A stretch of 64,000 nt of DNA, taken from positions 20,767,068 to 20,831,067 of the forward strand of contig NC_090952.1 of NCBI RefSeq assembly GCF_040807025.1, read 5' to 3'. The first letter of the stretch is position 1, and every line of letters starts with the position of its first letter. Shown here one piece after another: positions 47,147 through 59,217 of the stretch. Source of the DNA: Struthio camelus (taxonomy: Eukaryota; Chordata; Aves; Struthioniformes; Struthionidae). The notes under the pieces were generated by a model. That model searched no databases. It was not told where the DNA came from and was given only the letters and a program-made list of their open reading frames with translations. Both the position numbers and the translations under genes were made by a program.

Positions 47147-48825
47147 GAGAACTAAATATTTCTTTTAATGTACAGCTAGAACATAGCATCTCCTAATGGG
47201 TTTGCCAAATTAGAAACAATACACCAAATTTCCTGTTTTACATGAAAATCTTAAATTTCTTCATACATCATTAAACCGTATGCATGAACGTGCCTATTTG
47301 GTAGAAATGTTTCCAAAATTCCAGCCCCATTTTCCTTATATATGGTGATTAAATTCTTATACCTTTGATTTGAAATCTTTCCTTAAAAGAACTCAGTTTA
47401 TTAGAAAAAACAAAGACTAGAGGCAACACGAGCATCATGGTTACCATGGAAATAGGGATCGAGCAAAAGCACCGCAACAGTTCTTTATCATTGCTCATTC
47501 TCCCAAAATGACAGCTTTGCATCACACAAATATTGAAGAGATGACCGATTTCCATCCCATTGCACTGACAGCTTTCGATATACGGGATTATGACTCAATT
47601 TAAATAACATGGGAGTTCACGTAAAAACATCCTGTATATTCCTTACATTGTGTAAAGGTATACACACTTTACAGTGGGGAGCAGCTGGTGGCATAGTTTG
47701 TGACGGCCAGAAAATAAATGTTTCTGGAGACATACTTTCCCCAGTTCACCTGTATAACTCACATACAAAATAATTGCATGAGGTTTTTTTTTAATTTTTT
47801 TTTTTTAATTTAAGGATCCATTTAAGCAGTACTGAGCAATGTAAGACTCGAGAGCGGGAAATCTGTCATTCTCCAAAAGAAAGATCAAAGAGCACTGAGT
47901 GAGTTCAGATTCAGGTAACCGGTCTTGAGACAAATGTTCATGTTATCTTCCTCAAACCATTCTCACAAGCTCTTGCCCTATGTCTCTTCTTTAGAGATTC
48001 TTGTCTTACTGTCAGCAACACAGCACTGAATGTGTTAGCAAACCAGCATGCTGGAAATGCGATCCTGTCATGTTTCACCCTCTTTCCACCAAAGACGCCT
48101 TCCCTGCCCCCACAAAACCAAAGCAAGCCCCCTACATTGTACTTCTGAGATATGTTAGTCATGGCAACTAGATTAGGCTCCGAGGAATCATGTCAGGGTT
48201 TAATAAGCCAAGCTCCATTGGCTCCGTTCGGTTCATATAGCCTTCATTGGTCAGAAACTCATTAATAAATGACATACGAGCACAAATTCTGCCTTCAGCC
48301 ATTAGTTCAAAGTCAACATATACATCAAGGAAGATTCATCATGCAGCAACACGCACAAAGGGATAAAACTTGTAGCACAGGAGAAATCCTGGACAATTCC
48401 AACAAGTTTTAAGCAGTGCCTTCAGTCTGGATATGGAATTCCTCCAAGCGAAAGCACCTTGCATGTCTCTCAAGCTACTCCTTTGCAAGCCTGTAAGTAC
48501 GAGGCTAGTAACATAAGGAGCTCCCTGCAGACTTCTTCCTAGCAGGTGCAGAAGGACATGCAAAACATAAATTAATATTGCTAATTAGGGAACAAAATCC
48601 CCTGAAATTCTGGTCCCCCAGATCGGTGTCCTGTTAACACCACTGAAGTCATCAGAATGATGCTGCCCCTGTAACACTTAGCCTGAATGCATAAAAACTA
48701 CTGCACTAAAGTTTACATGGCTTTCTGAAACTCAGTTCTTACAGTTACTGGAAGATCAATGTCTTTCTACAGGAGTTTTCTCAACTCTACATGGCCATAA
48801 GCTTTCCAACAAATGGCCGGCTCTT
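47147..48825. other. Non-coding stretch with one X-box-like site
   Basis: Includes a T-rich tract at about 47785-47813 (T9 AA T12 AA TTT). Frames at 47938-48162 and 48339-48563 (minus, 74 codons each) are unrecognised. Confidence 0.5.
47440..47453. promoter_or_regulatory. RFX X-box-like site
   Basis: GTTACCATGGAAAT differs at the final base from the X-box pattern GTTRCCATGGMAAC bound by RFX factors, which control many ciliary genes. Binding is inferred from the motif alone. Confidence 0.25.
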
Positions 48826-48940
48826 TTATTGACAGTCATATTAATGGCTTCATTGCAGAAACAGCGAACAAAGATGAATTAGCAAGGAGCTGTTTACTGT
48901 AGCACATTGATTAGAGAATGGTCATCAATGACAGCCAACC
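48826..48940. promoter_or_regulatory. Candidate conserved-enhancer-like block
   Basis: Two TGACAG-type (MEIS/PBX-like) sites, ATTGACAGTCATATTAATGG near 48829 and ATCAATGACAGCC near 48923, flank a CATTGATTAG homeodomain-like site. The interval has no simple repeat and no coding frame. The arrangement resembles developmental enhancers; conservation was not tested. Confidence 0.18.
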
Positions 48941-50316
48941 TACAAAATCAAGTTACTACAGTTCCTAATGATCCTCTCTTTCCTGAAACTCTTGACAATT
49001 TGTAATTTAATCAGCTTGTGCTATCAGGGTTACCTACAACAAATGAGATTTATTTTAAGCCATCGTAACTCTCATGCTAAAATCTGAATTAAGAAAGTCT
49101 TGTTAAAAATCAGAGTGACCGTTCATAATTTGAGGATCCTGAATGAAGAGAGATGGGGAGTGAAATAAAATCTAAAATAAATGCAACTTACTTACTATAA
49201 AACACTGAGATCTTCATAGAGGCTTTCAAAGAAAACAGTTTCTCAGGCAATGCTGATACAGTAAGCCCAAAACTTCTCTAAAGTCCTTCTCTTAAGAAGG
49301 AATATATACACTAAAATCCAGAGACAGAAATTTAACCTATCACAACAACCCGATAGTGTAGTCCGGTGGGATAAAGGAGACCAAAATTCAACTTCCTTTG
49401 CTGCCTTTCTCTGGAAACTAACTTGAATGTCCTCCTTCTACATTAAGCGGCAGAATTCCTAACCACCTACCTGTTCTGGGGCAGGAAGCACTACATCTGC
49501 CACATCTCAGCTGTCTTTATTCATTAAGAAGGCCCTGAGGCTGGATGTCCTTTAAAATCTTGGGTTTCATGCAACTTGCAATAGGACATTTTTCAAATTA
49601 CAGCTTGTGTAGGCTTGAAATAACTTTAAAAAAATTAACTCTAACTTCACTACCATATTTATACATCTCTCTAAGTACCACAGACAATGAATCTTTGTCA
49701 TTAAACCATTAAACTCAAAATGCAACGTTTACAACTGAAAAGTAATAAAGTTTATATAGCTGAATAATAAAACTGAACATATTAAGGCTGATCAGCCATT
49801 TGAGAGCTTTTTATTTAGTTCTTTGCGTTTTCTTGAGGAGAAAACTCAGAACAATAGATTACCTGCAAGAGGCTTATTTAAGGGAAGAAATACTGCAGGC
49901 TTAATAGAATGTTGCTTCCTTGTGAGAGAATGAAGTCAAAAAATGACTTCTTAGTCCTTTTAGGAGAAGGGTAGAAGATTGTGCTTATTTGTGACTGTGG
50001 AGACAGAACCAATCTGATTACCAAAAAAAGGCAATGAAAAAAAAATTGAGAGAAACTTTGGAAAGAGGGGAGAAGAACCTCCTTCCCAATGCAGATTCTG
50101 GTAACATATTCAAAGTTTCACAGCCCGTGAAGCAAAGAAGTGAGAACTACACAAAGGCCAGCCCTGCTGAAGATCATGCTAAACTGGAATATATCTCCTT
50201 TGTAATTTTCTCTAAGAACTTTCTCTATTTAGAAGTTCAACAATTAGAACCCCATTTTTGGCTGATATTTTAAGGAAAGAGACCTCAAACTCTTTGTAAA
50301 TAAGCCAGACTGCGTT

Positions 50317-50339
50317 AAAAAACAAACAAACAAACAAAC
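50317..50339. repeat. (AAAC)n microsatellite
   Basis: A6 followed by about five CAAA units. It is the fourth AAAC/TTTG array of the window. Confidence 0.9.
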
Positions 50340-51636
50340 TTCATCAGTAATTTCTTCTCTCAGAGAAACCGAGCATGCCTAACTTCTTCCAGTGCCTCAA
50401 ATCTATTTAAAAGTAGCTCTTTGCATATCACTTCTACCCAGTTTCAAATTCAGTGTTTTGAAATACAATACAAATTAATGCACGTTCATTCCATCACTCT
50501 GAACAATATTCAAGTTGTAATAAATTAATATTTTGCTTTATACCTCTTCACATGATTCCATTTTATTGGAATTCCAATTACTTGCTATCTTTACCAGATA
50601 ACATTATATTTTAAAAAGATATATTATTTTAAGGGATTTATCTTGAATAGCTTTCCAGTATAGACAGTTGAGTTTAAGTTCTATTCCAAAATAAGGAATG
50701 TATATTATATACATATGTGCTACAGCTTGCACATGAATGTACACTGTAAATGTTCGGATTCTCTCCTACTTTCCTGTCCTTTAATAGAATTCACAACAGT
50801 TCACATGTAACATCACAAAAACTCTCAGAGTGTAGTTTCATTGTTATTCTGAATATATGTATTTGGAGTAACGTGTTTCTCCTCGGAGACCAATGGCTCC
50901 AGTGGCGTTTTAATAAAACCTGTTCAGCACTGAGGTAAATGCATATATATGATACCCTCCTTGCAACAAGTATGTTGCCATTCAGAATGAAATTCCTCAC
51001 TGCTTTCTTCTGAAAATTTCTCGAAACCCTTAAACAGTTGCACAGGACCTGATAAAAGTTTCTAACTATTAAGATGTAATGCTTTAAAAGATGACCCATG
51101 AACCAAGATTCTAAACATGATTTTTTCCTATTGTAGCTAAATGGACATTTATAGAACGCTTATTAGTATGGCTATAGAGCAAAAAGGAAAATATGACTCT
51201 CTCGTGCAGAAAGATTGAATTATTTCCTTTAGCAAAGTAACAGTCACCATTTTCCTCCTCCCCATGTCTTCTTCAAGTGATGTTTTTGAAGTCAGACGTT
51301 TTGCTTAGTTATTTTATCTGTCAAAACACTGAATGAAATCAATAGTCCTACTGGGAAGATGAGTCCACTAACACACCTATTTTCTTCCTTGTCTTTTCTT
51401 TCTTCTAGTTTTAGCAATAAAATGTGTATGTGATGCATCTCTAAGTGGTGCATCAATAGAATTTAGATTCATAATCTTACATTACCAATTATGCTATTTA
51501 CCAAGACTGAACAAGAAAAAATAAGTAAATAACTTTCCGTGAGAAATAAGGAGGATTTCTGAGGCAGCTGGAAACTCAGTCATTCAACAAACACATATTT
51601 CTTTGGCTCCGTGCATCTGTTCTGATGAATGGCCTT

Positions 51637-51654
51637 AAAAAAAAAAAAAAAAAA
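51637..51654. repeat. Poly(A) tract, 18 nt
   Basis: Uninterrupted A run following GGCCTT. Confidence 0.9.
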
Positions 51655-51781
51655 GTCATACTAGTGATTTAACCTGTTAAATAGATTTAATTACAATAAA
51701 TTTTAATATTTTACTATAGAGCTGAATACACAACACTCCTGAATTTTGGTGTGGAGAGTAATTCTTTTTATAAAAACTCCA

Positions 51782-51842
51782 CTACTCTTGCATCTTTGTT
51801 TTCAGTTGATCAATGAGCTCAACAATTTCCCCTACCTCTCTA
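51782..51842 (-). CDS. Candidate terminal exon segment, unassigned
   Basis: On the minus strand a strong acceptor (TTCTATCCCTCTCCCCCAG) ends at 51843. In one frame 19 codons, REVGEIVELIDQLKTKMQE, run to TAG at 51784-51782. The peptide has the heptad-like hydrophobic spacing of a short coiled coil. There is no good donor before the stop, so it would be a last coding exon; no AATAAA was located with certainty downstream. The phase at entry is 1 base. Nothing ties it firmly to the other candidates. The high-quality acceptor plus composition make it worth testing. Confidence 0.2.
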
Positions 51843-52315
51843 CTGGGGGAGAGGGATAGAAGGGTTTTAAAAATAACTTTGACGCGGTAACAGAGAACAA
51901 ACTTCCAAACAGGACATAATCAAATGCTGTTTGTTTATTCTAAGCTAACTCCATAACCTTGCCCTACTTGACTTGTTCCTCCAGGAACTCTCTTTCTGCC
52001 TGTATTTTCTTTGGCACCAAAGTGAAATTCTACCTCTCTCCAGTTCTGGTAGTTGCTAAGCTACGTATCAGAACAGAACATCTTGGCTAGTATTTCCAGT
52101 TAGTTTTACTCTACTTGAAGATTTACACATCCAATAACCGGATATATTAGAGAGAAGGACTGGCAGAAGAGCTCACTTCACTCTATAATGAAACTTGTAA
52201 AGATGCCCAGAATCAGTCAAGGAGCTTTCTTCTCAAGTGACAAACTTCAACAGCATCTGTTCCCAGATGGACTAAAGAGCGGACTGATAAATAATTTGCC
52301 AAGCAGAAAAAGGTC

Positions 52316-52336
52316 TTTTTTTTTTTTTTTTTTTTT
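52316..52336. repeat. Poly(T) tract, 21 nt
   Basis: Uninterrupted T run. Confidence 0.9.
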
Positions 52337-52949
52337 CAAATTGGAAAGAAGAGCAATGCTACTTAGATTGCAAAGGCAGCGGGTTTGGGGAGTTTTGGTT
52401 TTCTTTTAAGTTTGTTTCTTCAGTGGGCTGACGTAGTTTGTTCCTCTAGACTGTACTTGAAATAAACTCTGGAACTTTAAACAGCATAGCTGTGAAACTC
52501 AAAGCTTCTCTGCCAGGAGGAGGCAACAGTCTACAATCTCATGACAGATTAGTGGGGAGAGACAGAACAAGACTAACCCAATCAGTTCCTTAAAAATAAA
52601 GGAGCAGCAACTAGCAACAAAACAATCTCGGTATTACAGGTAATACAAATCTGCTCTGCTAGATTAAGACAGTGTTGGCAGATGGAATACATAAAACCAT
52701 ATCCTCTTGCAACATGCACATTTTACCAAAAAAAAGTTCTTTTCATTTTCAATGAGACAAAAGTTAGTCATTTCCTGCCCAGTTGTCCCAACGTTTCATA
52801 CTTTGGCATACATTTATCTCGGTTCTCAACGCATTTGTGTCAGTGGCAAGATGTATGAGTACGGGACAGGCACGTGACAAAGGTTCTTATAGGCCTTCTT
52901 CTTCTGGGCGATGTTCTCATAGCCCACGTTCTTACAGGCCTTTTCTTAC
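52337..52949. other. Non-coding, short duplicated phrase
   Basis: GTTCTTATAGGCCTT near 52881 recurs as GTTCTTACAGGCCTT near 52928, with a third weaker GTTCTCATAGCCC between. The short imperfect repeat lies just before the 48-nt candidate exon. Confidence 0.45.
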
Positions 52950-52997
52950 CACATTTAAGTGATCCAAGATTGCCTTAAGTTTTAACCCTTTGGCTTT
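52950..52997 (-). CDS. Candidate 48-nt internal mini-exon, unassigned
   Basis: On the minus strand an excellent acceptor (CTTCTTCCTTTTCCAG) is followed by exactly 16 codons, KAKGLKLKAILDHLNV, and a good donor GTG/GTAAGAAAAG. The length is a multiple of three and the frame is symmetric (phase 0 to 0), so it could be skipped without changing frame. Only the phase-0 frame gives this helix-like basic/hydrophobic peptide. Both splice signals are better than elsewhere in the window. The family is not recognised and the shortness leaves chance plausible. Confidence 0.28.
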
Positions 52998-55900
52998 CTG
53001 GAAAAGGAAGAAGTTCTGTTGAGCTGCTCAAAAACGGCTATGAAAGACCAAATTAGTAGCTGCATAGGACTACCTCAGGCATGTAAGAGACAGTGTCAAA
53101 AACAACAGTAAGAGACTAGAAAGGCGTTCTGAATAAGCAATTCAATTTTTTTTTTTTTTAACTTCTTTCTTAAGGTACTGTTAATGTAGCAAGCCTGAAA
53201 AGCATCATATTAAAGCATCGTATTAGTGGAAATAACCATTTTTGTGCCATTCCAGACTTCTCAAAGAACTAAATGACAAGGAACAAGCAGTAGTTACAGG
53301 TGATAAATATGACCCCCCAAACAAAGCATAGGATCAAAGATATGACATAACTATTGGCAGTCCATTTTTAACTTTCTGATTTTCCTGTGTTTTTCTGCAG
53401 AACAAATTCTTGTTCAAATGATTGTCAATAATTCCACACTCCGAGTCTTCTATACTTCTCAGCAGTTATTATAAGGTCAAATGTTACTATGCCAAATCAT
53501 CAAAATTTACAAGAACATGCGTAGGAGAATGATTCTCAGCCGTATTTACAGACAAATGCTTCATATAAACGTTAAAGGAAAGAAAATTTTCTGAAACATT
53601 TTTCTGGGCCGCTTCCTCTCTCATTTGTTCATCCGTATAGTTCTGAAATGTTTGATTTACTGGATTTTAGTACATCATTCTATTTATTTTTGTAACTACG
53701 GTTGCGGATGTACTAAAACTTTTTAAAAAGTGAAAATAATCACTCTCTGTTGATTAAATCTGGCAGTCAATGTTAAGTAATTATTTCACTTGAAGTTTTT
53801 AGGTAGATTGCTTGAAACAAATTAAACTTTATATTACCTCTTGTAATCTGAAAATAAATACTGTGATAGAACTTAATCACTGGAAGAAATCTACATTATA
53901 CAAATATAATCTTGAAGGTTTAACACTTCATCAGCAACTTGCAAGGGGTTTTCAAGATGAATTCTTTCAGGATCTACAAAAATAGGAAAAAAAAACCCCT
54001 TTTTTCCCCTTATAGTTCAGGAATAATGTTACAGGGCCAGAACAAAAATATATTTGTATATACCTACAAACCCACACGTCAGAGCTAGTCAGCCACAAAA
54101 ATTCTGGAAAAATGAAGCACGTACATTTCTTCAAGGCCTGTTTATTGAATAATTCCTTCTTTTACCAAATAATTAGAGAAAAAATACTTTCATTAAGCTA
54201 CCAATTTATTATTTTTGTTAAGTTGTTACAAAATAAGTAGACTGATAACTAAAACTGAGGAACCTCAGTTGCCTTCCCACTATCACCATTGCTTGTCTAC
54301 TAGAGATGTTCATAATGAAAAAGAGCTCTAAGAAAGCATTCATGAATAATTTAGACCATTTGCCTTTTACATGCTCTTTCCAAAACTAAGGCTTACCCCT
54401 GAGGGGAATATTCCTAACGACTAAAAAGGAATGCAACTACAAGCCATACAAGCTTCAAAGATACAGTATAAGCACTTAGTCTATTTGCTGGCAAGACTTT
54501 GTATTTCCTATTACACGTCCTAACCTAAAAAGTAACCTTTAGGATTAATCAAAAATAGCCTATGTAATGGGCCTCATATATGTAGTTCTTTCCATATTTT
54601 AAAATCCTGAAACAGGTGTTGCATTTCAACACTGAACCAAATATTTTCTATTCAATTCTTTTTCATCTGACTATTTAAATCCCCTATGACAATACAGTAT
54701 TTCATAGTAGGTCATTCAAACAATGTTTAACCTTTCATCGCCACATAAGCCCGAGAAAAATAAAGATAACCTTCAGAACTAGGTGTGGAAAAAACCTGTA
54801 GCAAACACCTTTTTAATTTTAACCTTTTTCAAATAGTTTGTCTTACTACTGCTTTTCCCCTAAGTACATTTATAAAGAAAGCAAATCAGAGATAATTTTG
54901 AATTGCTAAAGTAGATTGGTCAAGTACTGAGAAAGACATAATAAGTACTTGTTCCTTTGCTGCTGTTTATTATACGCCCATAGCTCATTTTTTCCTATTG
55001 CCTTCTTACATATTCCAAGAATTGAATTATTCTATTCCATAAGCACAGCGATATGAGTAAGAGATATTTCTGAACAGGCTCAGAGCTTCAGACGCAGAAC
55101 TAAAATAAGCAGTGTTGCATCGTATTAGCAATCAGCAGGAGGGGAAAAAAAATACTTTTTGAAGCCATCAGTTGATTTGATGAAAGTTAACCAAATTTAT
55201 TACTTCTAGTCCTGGTTTTGTGGGGTGTACATCAGTAGTTATCAGTAACTACGTTCGTTTTCTTGGCATGGTCAAAGCTGATCGCCTGTACTGACCTCTG
55301 GGGCTATTTGCAAGGCTTTCAAGGTACGGCACTGCACACATCTCTATTTTGGTTTCCTAGTTGGACATTAAAAAAAGAACAAACAGAAATTAAAAAACAC
55401 ATACCCCCAAACTACCACTAGTAACAGAATGGTTTCCATATGCCTCAGTCAACAAGTTGTTTGCAAGCAAGCCTCCTAATAAAAGACTCCTTATCCTTTG
55501 AAAGTGGAGTGATTCAGCAAGTGGAGTGATTCAACAGGCATTAACAGTGTAGCTTGTGGCAGTTCAAGTGTTTCATTTAGGCAAATTTTTGCTGCTTCCT
55601 GTGTAATAATTTTACCTTAATGTTTGCTTCACTTTAACCTATTTCCCCTAACATACATATAGTGGAATTAAGGGTTAACTCAGAAGTTGAATTGAAGGAG
55701 ATTGGTTTCAGGTTTTTTGCAGTGCATCAAAATATTTTAATAGATTGTGCATTTACAACTTGGCCCAAATAGCTGAATAGCTCAAAATATTTAATACCAC
55801 AATATGACATCCTTAAGTATATCTTTTAAGAGTACAGCTCTAAACAAAGCAGTCTCATCTATTCTTTGAGGTTAGTATGCTACCTTTTTAAATTGATTTT

Positions 55901-57710
55901 GGAATGTAGCATTCCCATCCTCCCCCAAACTTGGGCCAAAGCTTGTATGAGGTATGAGGAAATCTGGTATAGAGAAAGTAAGTTCCAAAGAGGAGCCAGA
56001 AAACACAACGCACAATAAGAACAGGAAAAGAGTTTAGTCTTAAAATAAATTTAGCCAGGGAGCAAAAACTGTCATCTGAACTGCAGGCTGTTTACCATGC
56101 ATCATTCACAGGTTTTTGGTTTGTTATTGAAAGGCCTAGGTGTTGTCTTTAGCTCGTATCTGCAACCTGGAGAGAATATATGTGAAAGTCTTGCATACAA
56201 GAAACCACTACATATGAATAAATATGAAAGGAAGCAACGATGATCATTTCTCCGCAGAAAACACTGGTTAAATGATGCAGCAAATTAAACAAGTAAGGCA
56301 AGTAATAGATCCTGCAAGGAATCTTGACAAATATCTTTTGGGAGAAGTCCACATGCTTCCCACAGGCTTTTCAAGTGCTGTAGTTACTCTCTTGGTATCC
56401 CGCTTGTCTTGTTACAGTTAGGACCTGTCCTTACACTCTATTCACCGTTACTGCAAGTAGTGGGGAACCCCAACAGTTCCTGGGCGAAAAATCAAGGCCA
56501 AAAGTGACCCCTATAACGGTATCGCTAATTGTTTTCAATTGGGAACCATTCAAACAAACAATCAAACAAACCACAGATGCCTGCTTTTTTCTTTTCGAGT
56601 ACTGCGACACTTTTTGGAGGGAGCCCTAGCCCTGAACTTCAAGTTATGAGTGAAAGGTATCTTGTTTGATTTTTTTCCCTACAAATCTTAACAGGTTTAT
56701 GCAGTTTTTTTAAAGGAGTGTTGACAGAATCCTCAAATGGATTACAGTGCCCAAAGAACAAAAAAAAGAACTGCGATCTTTTATTGAAAAAGTGATAACC
56801 TGAATTCAGAGAGATTTCCAGCTTTATAGGGTTTTAATACAGGACACAGTATTCACTTAACGGGGGGGGTGTATACATGCATTATGTATAGAAAGTCCTG
56901 TTTGGTCTATTCTGGCTGACTGTAGAGTAGAATCCAGAGGCTGATGTTCAGCACACGGACTCCTTAAGCCATGCATCATGAACTGGTAGGTATCATATGA
57001 ACTAAATAATCTGCCAGAGTGAGTCAATAAGTATATCCTGTCTGTAGCGTTTGAGATCCTGCCCCTTCCTCAGCTAGGTGCCTCCGTTATGCTGGATAGC
57101 TGGTCTACTCAACCCCACATGCAAACCAGACCGCCTTTAGAGGACAGCCATTCAAATATAGCTTTCCTTTAAAGAACTGAGAGAAATTCATTCTTTTATG
57201 ATCAAGTCCTAGTTGCAGTAACATAAGCACTCTCCAGTGTCCTTTTAAACCATGGCTACCATGTGGTGTTTGCAGAGGCACAGCTTCAGATTCAAGTCTT
57301 GCACAAAGTAAAAATATGAAATATCCTTTGAGTTTTGACACATGACAGTTTTGGAGTTTGGCCCAATTCCACTTAAGTCCCATTATAAAACACAAATCAT
57401 GTATCAGGTCTACCCTAAACCAAAAACAGCCCAAAACCACACTAAAAAGACCCCATACCATAACAACCGTTAAGCATACACTTCTGTAAAGTACACCCAC
57501 ATAAATTGTATTAATAGGGCTGCAGTTTAAGATTAAAAAAAGAGATATTTTGCTCCTAATCGAGCAATATCAAAACTGTACATTTAATTTTTTTTAAAAC
57601 AAGAAAACTATATGATTAAAAAAATACAATATTTGAAGTGAAAACAGGAACTATGTGCAAAAAAAAAAAGTATGCAAATAACATATTACTGTTTTGATAG
57701 ATCTTTATAC
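52998..57710. other. Mostly non-coding stretch
   Basis: A T14 tract lies at 53146-53159 and a 17-bp tandem duplication near 55502. A 131-codon minus frame at 57105-57500 is rich in L, F, V, G and W without a domain I know. A 24-nt minus-strand interval at 54397-54420, with an acceptor TTCCTTTTTAG and donor GGG/GTAAGCC (peptide SLGIFPSG), was noted as a weak mini-exon. Confidence 0.45.
55502..55535. repeat. 17-bp tandem duplication
   Basis: AAGTGGAGTGATTCAGC is followed directly by AAGTGGAGTGATTCAAC, one mismatch. Confidence 0.9.
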
Positions 57711-57740
57711 CTTTCTTCCAGAACTCCTGTAGGTTCTTAA
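57711..57740 (-). CDS. Candidate 30-nt mini-exon, unassigned
   Basis: On the minus strand TTTTATCAG is followed by 30 nt that read KNLQEFWKK in one frame (two bases in, one base out), then a donor AAG/GTATAAAG. The donor is acceptable, the acceptor moderate. The peptide is coding-like but very short. Confidence 0.15.
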
Positions 57741-58579
57741 CTGATAAAATTCCGTATCAAAATTCAAAGCTTATGTGCATAAATCAACAGCTACAGACTA
57801 TAGGACTACAAGTCATAAAGTCTGGCTTAGATATATGTATCTTTGAGTTATCTTCCTTGGGATTTGATATTTGGATTTGAATACTACCCCCCAATGCCTC
57901 TGATCTGTATAAAGCTAATTATGTGCTGCTATTAAAGCAGATTACATGAGACATTGACAGTTGGAAAGGCCTAATGACCAGCTGGATAGAAAAATACCTA
58001 TATTGTCAAGTAATCAATTTGCCAGAATTTTTATATGTATTTTTATTACCAGCTTCATTATTTCATCCTACCATTAAAAAAACCCAACTGGTAAGAAGTC
58101 AAGAATAAGAACGCAATGAAATTTATATTCTTACAGCATAATGCATCATTAGTCACGCAGGTCAGTACTACTGAGAAGATGAAAATTCTTCAGAAGACTT
58201 AATATCAATTTTTACAATGACATCCTCAACTTCTCTCTAAGCCATTGGAGACTATTCAGTGTTACCCTCAAATGAATGCAAGCATACACCCTCTGCTCCA
58301 TATCTGTAAGTCCTCAGGCAGATGGTGCTGAGACCAGAGTTATTCTCATCATAGAGAGCCATTTATTTCCTCCAGGTACTGTAGAATTCAGATAACCGAA
58401 AGGAAAACCTGGCAGTAATGTAGAGACAGCATGATGGAGAAGCTCACGTTACAGAGATTCCTAAGTGCTGGTTACAGGAAGCCCTTAAGATGATAAGTAA
58501 GGACTCAGCTATGCTCATCATTTGTGCCTAATGAATTTAAAGGTTAGTATCCCAAGTATTTTTTAATTCCACATCATAT
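57741..58579. other. Non-coding, nothing firm
   Basis: An 18-nt minus-strand interval at 58050-58067 (DEIMKL) between a T-rich acceptor and a GTAATAAA donor was noted but is too short to support. Confidence 0.45.
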
Positions 58580-59060
58580 CATTGAGTCACAGAATAAGAC
58601 TGGAAGGGACCTCTGGAAGTCATCTGGCCCAGCCCCAGGCTCAAAGGAGGGCCAGCTCAAAACAGATTGCTCAGAGCCTTGTCCTGTCAGGTTTGAGCAT
58701 CTTCAGAGACAGAGATACCACAGCCTCTATGGCAGCCTGCTCCAATGTTTGATTACCCTTATTGTGAAGCTCTCTTTTTTGTAATATTTGGAGTTTCCCT
58801 TGTGCCAAATAGTATCTACTGCCTCTTATCCTATCACCGTTCACCCCTGAGAAGAGCCTGACTTCATTGTCCCATTAGATAGTTGTAGGCAGCAATAAGA
58901 TATCCCCTAAGCCGTCTCATCTTTCAGCTGAACAAACCCAGTTCTTTCATCGTCTTCTCAAACATTAACCGCACCAGCCTCCTAATAATCTTGCTGGCCT
59001 CTGCTGGACGTGCCTCAGTGTGTCGAGATCTATGCTGGGCCCACTGCAATGCACTAAGAC
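58580..59060 (-). mobile_element. CR1 LINE fragment, 3' part, ~480 bp
   Basis: The left end has TCACAGAATAAGACTGGAAG, a decayed CR1 3' terminus, followed by GGGACCTCTGGAAGTCATCT and GGCCCAGCC. Further right are the CR1 phrases CAGATTGCTCAGAGCCTTGT, GGCAGCCTGCTCCAATGTTT, TGCCTCTTATCCTATCACC, GAGAAGAGCCTGACTTC and GCTGGACGTGCCTCAGTGTG. The order is the reverse complement of the CR1 3' region, so the element is minus-strand and 5'-truncated. It is more diverged than the copy at 14545. It ends about 85 bp before the ATG of the plus-strand small-gene candidate at 59147. Confidence 0.95.
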
Positions 59061-59146
59061 CTTTTTAAAATATGAATAAATAGTCTTATTTAAATTTGCT
59101 CAGCTTTCACAAAGCAGGAAAAAAATAAACTGAGAAGAGAAGCAGT

Positions 59147-59217
59147 ATGGACTGCGGACCAAAGAAACCCACTCAACCAAAAGCAGTTCAAGGACCAAGA
59201 AATAAATTCCAGAAGAG
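59147..59217 (+). CDS. Candidate first coding exon of a small two-exon gene
   Basis: ATG at 59147 opens 23 codons, MDCGPKKPTQPKAVQGPRNK then FQK plus AG, up to a consensus donor AGAG/GTAAGTAT at 59217/59218. The peptide is strongly basic and proline-rich. Its exit phase (two bases, AG) fits the candidate terminal exon at 61427, whose first base completes AGG (Arg). Upstream, TTTGCTCAG near 59100 could be an acceptor for a 5' untranslated exon. The CR1 fragment lies just upstream. The product would be 38 residues with no signal peptide or membrane segment. No known family recognised. Confidence 0.25.

Larger units (their letters stand above)
48941..51781. other. Non-coding stretch, nothing firm
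   Basis: Contains an (AAAC)n and a poly(A) tract listed separately. A 27-nt minus-strand candidate mini-exon at 49196-49222 (LYEDLSV, strong GTAAGTAAG donor) and a plus-strand acceptor with a long pyrimidine tract near 51410 were noted but are individually weak. Confidence 0.45.

Noticed and set aside
47905..47939. Plus-strand mini-exon KDQRALSEFRF before GTAACC
   Set aside because: Weak acceptor, short length, and such AG...GT pairs are common. Kept only as an example of the false-positive rate.
51412..51520. Plus-strand exon after the very strong acceptor near 51410
   Set aside because: One frame stays open for about 37 codons, but there is no donor, the peptide ends in poly-Lys at an A-rich tract, and any acceptor has a fair chance of an open frame this long.
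57105..57500. 131-codon minus-strand frame as a membrane protein gene
   Set aside because: The hydrophobic start arises from a T/G-rich tract. No family, splice or promoter evidence, and the length is near what chance gives in 64 kb.
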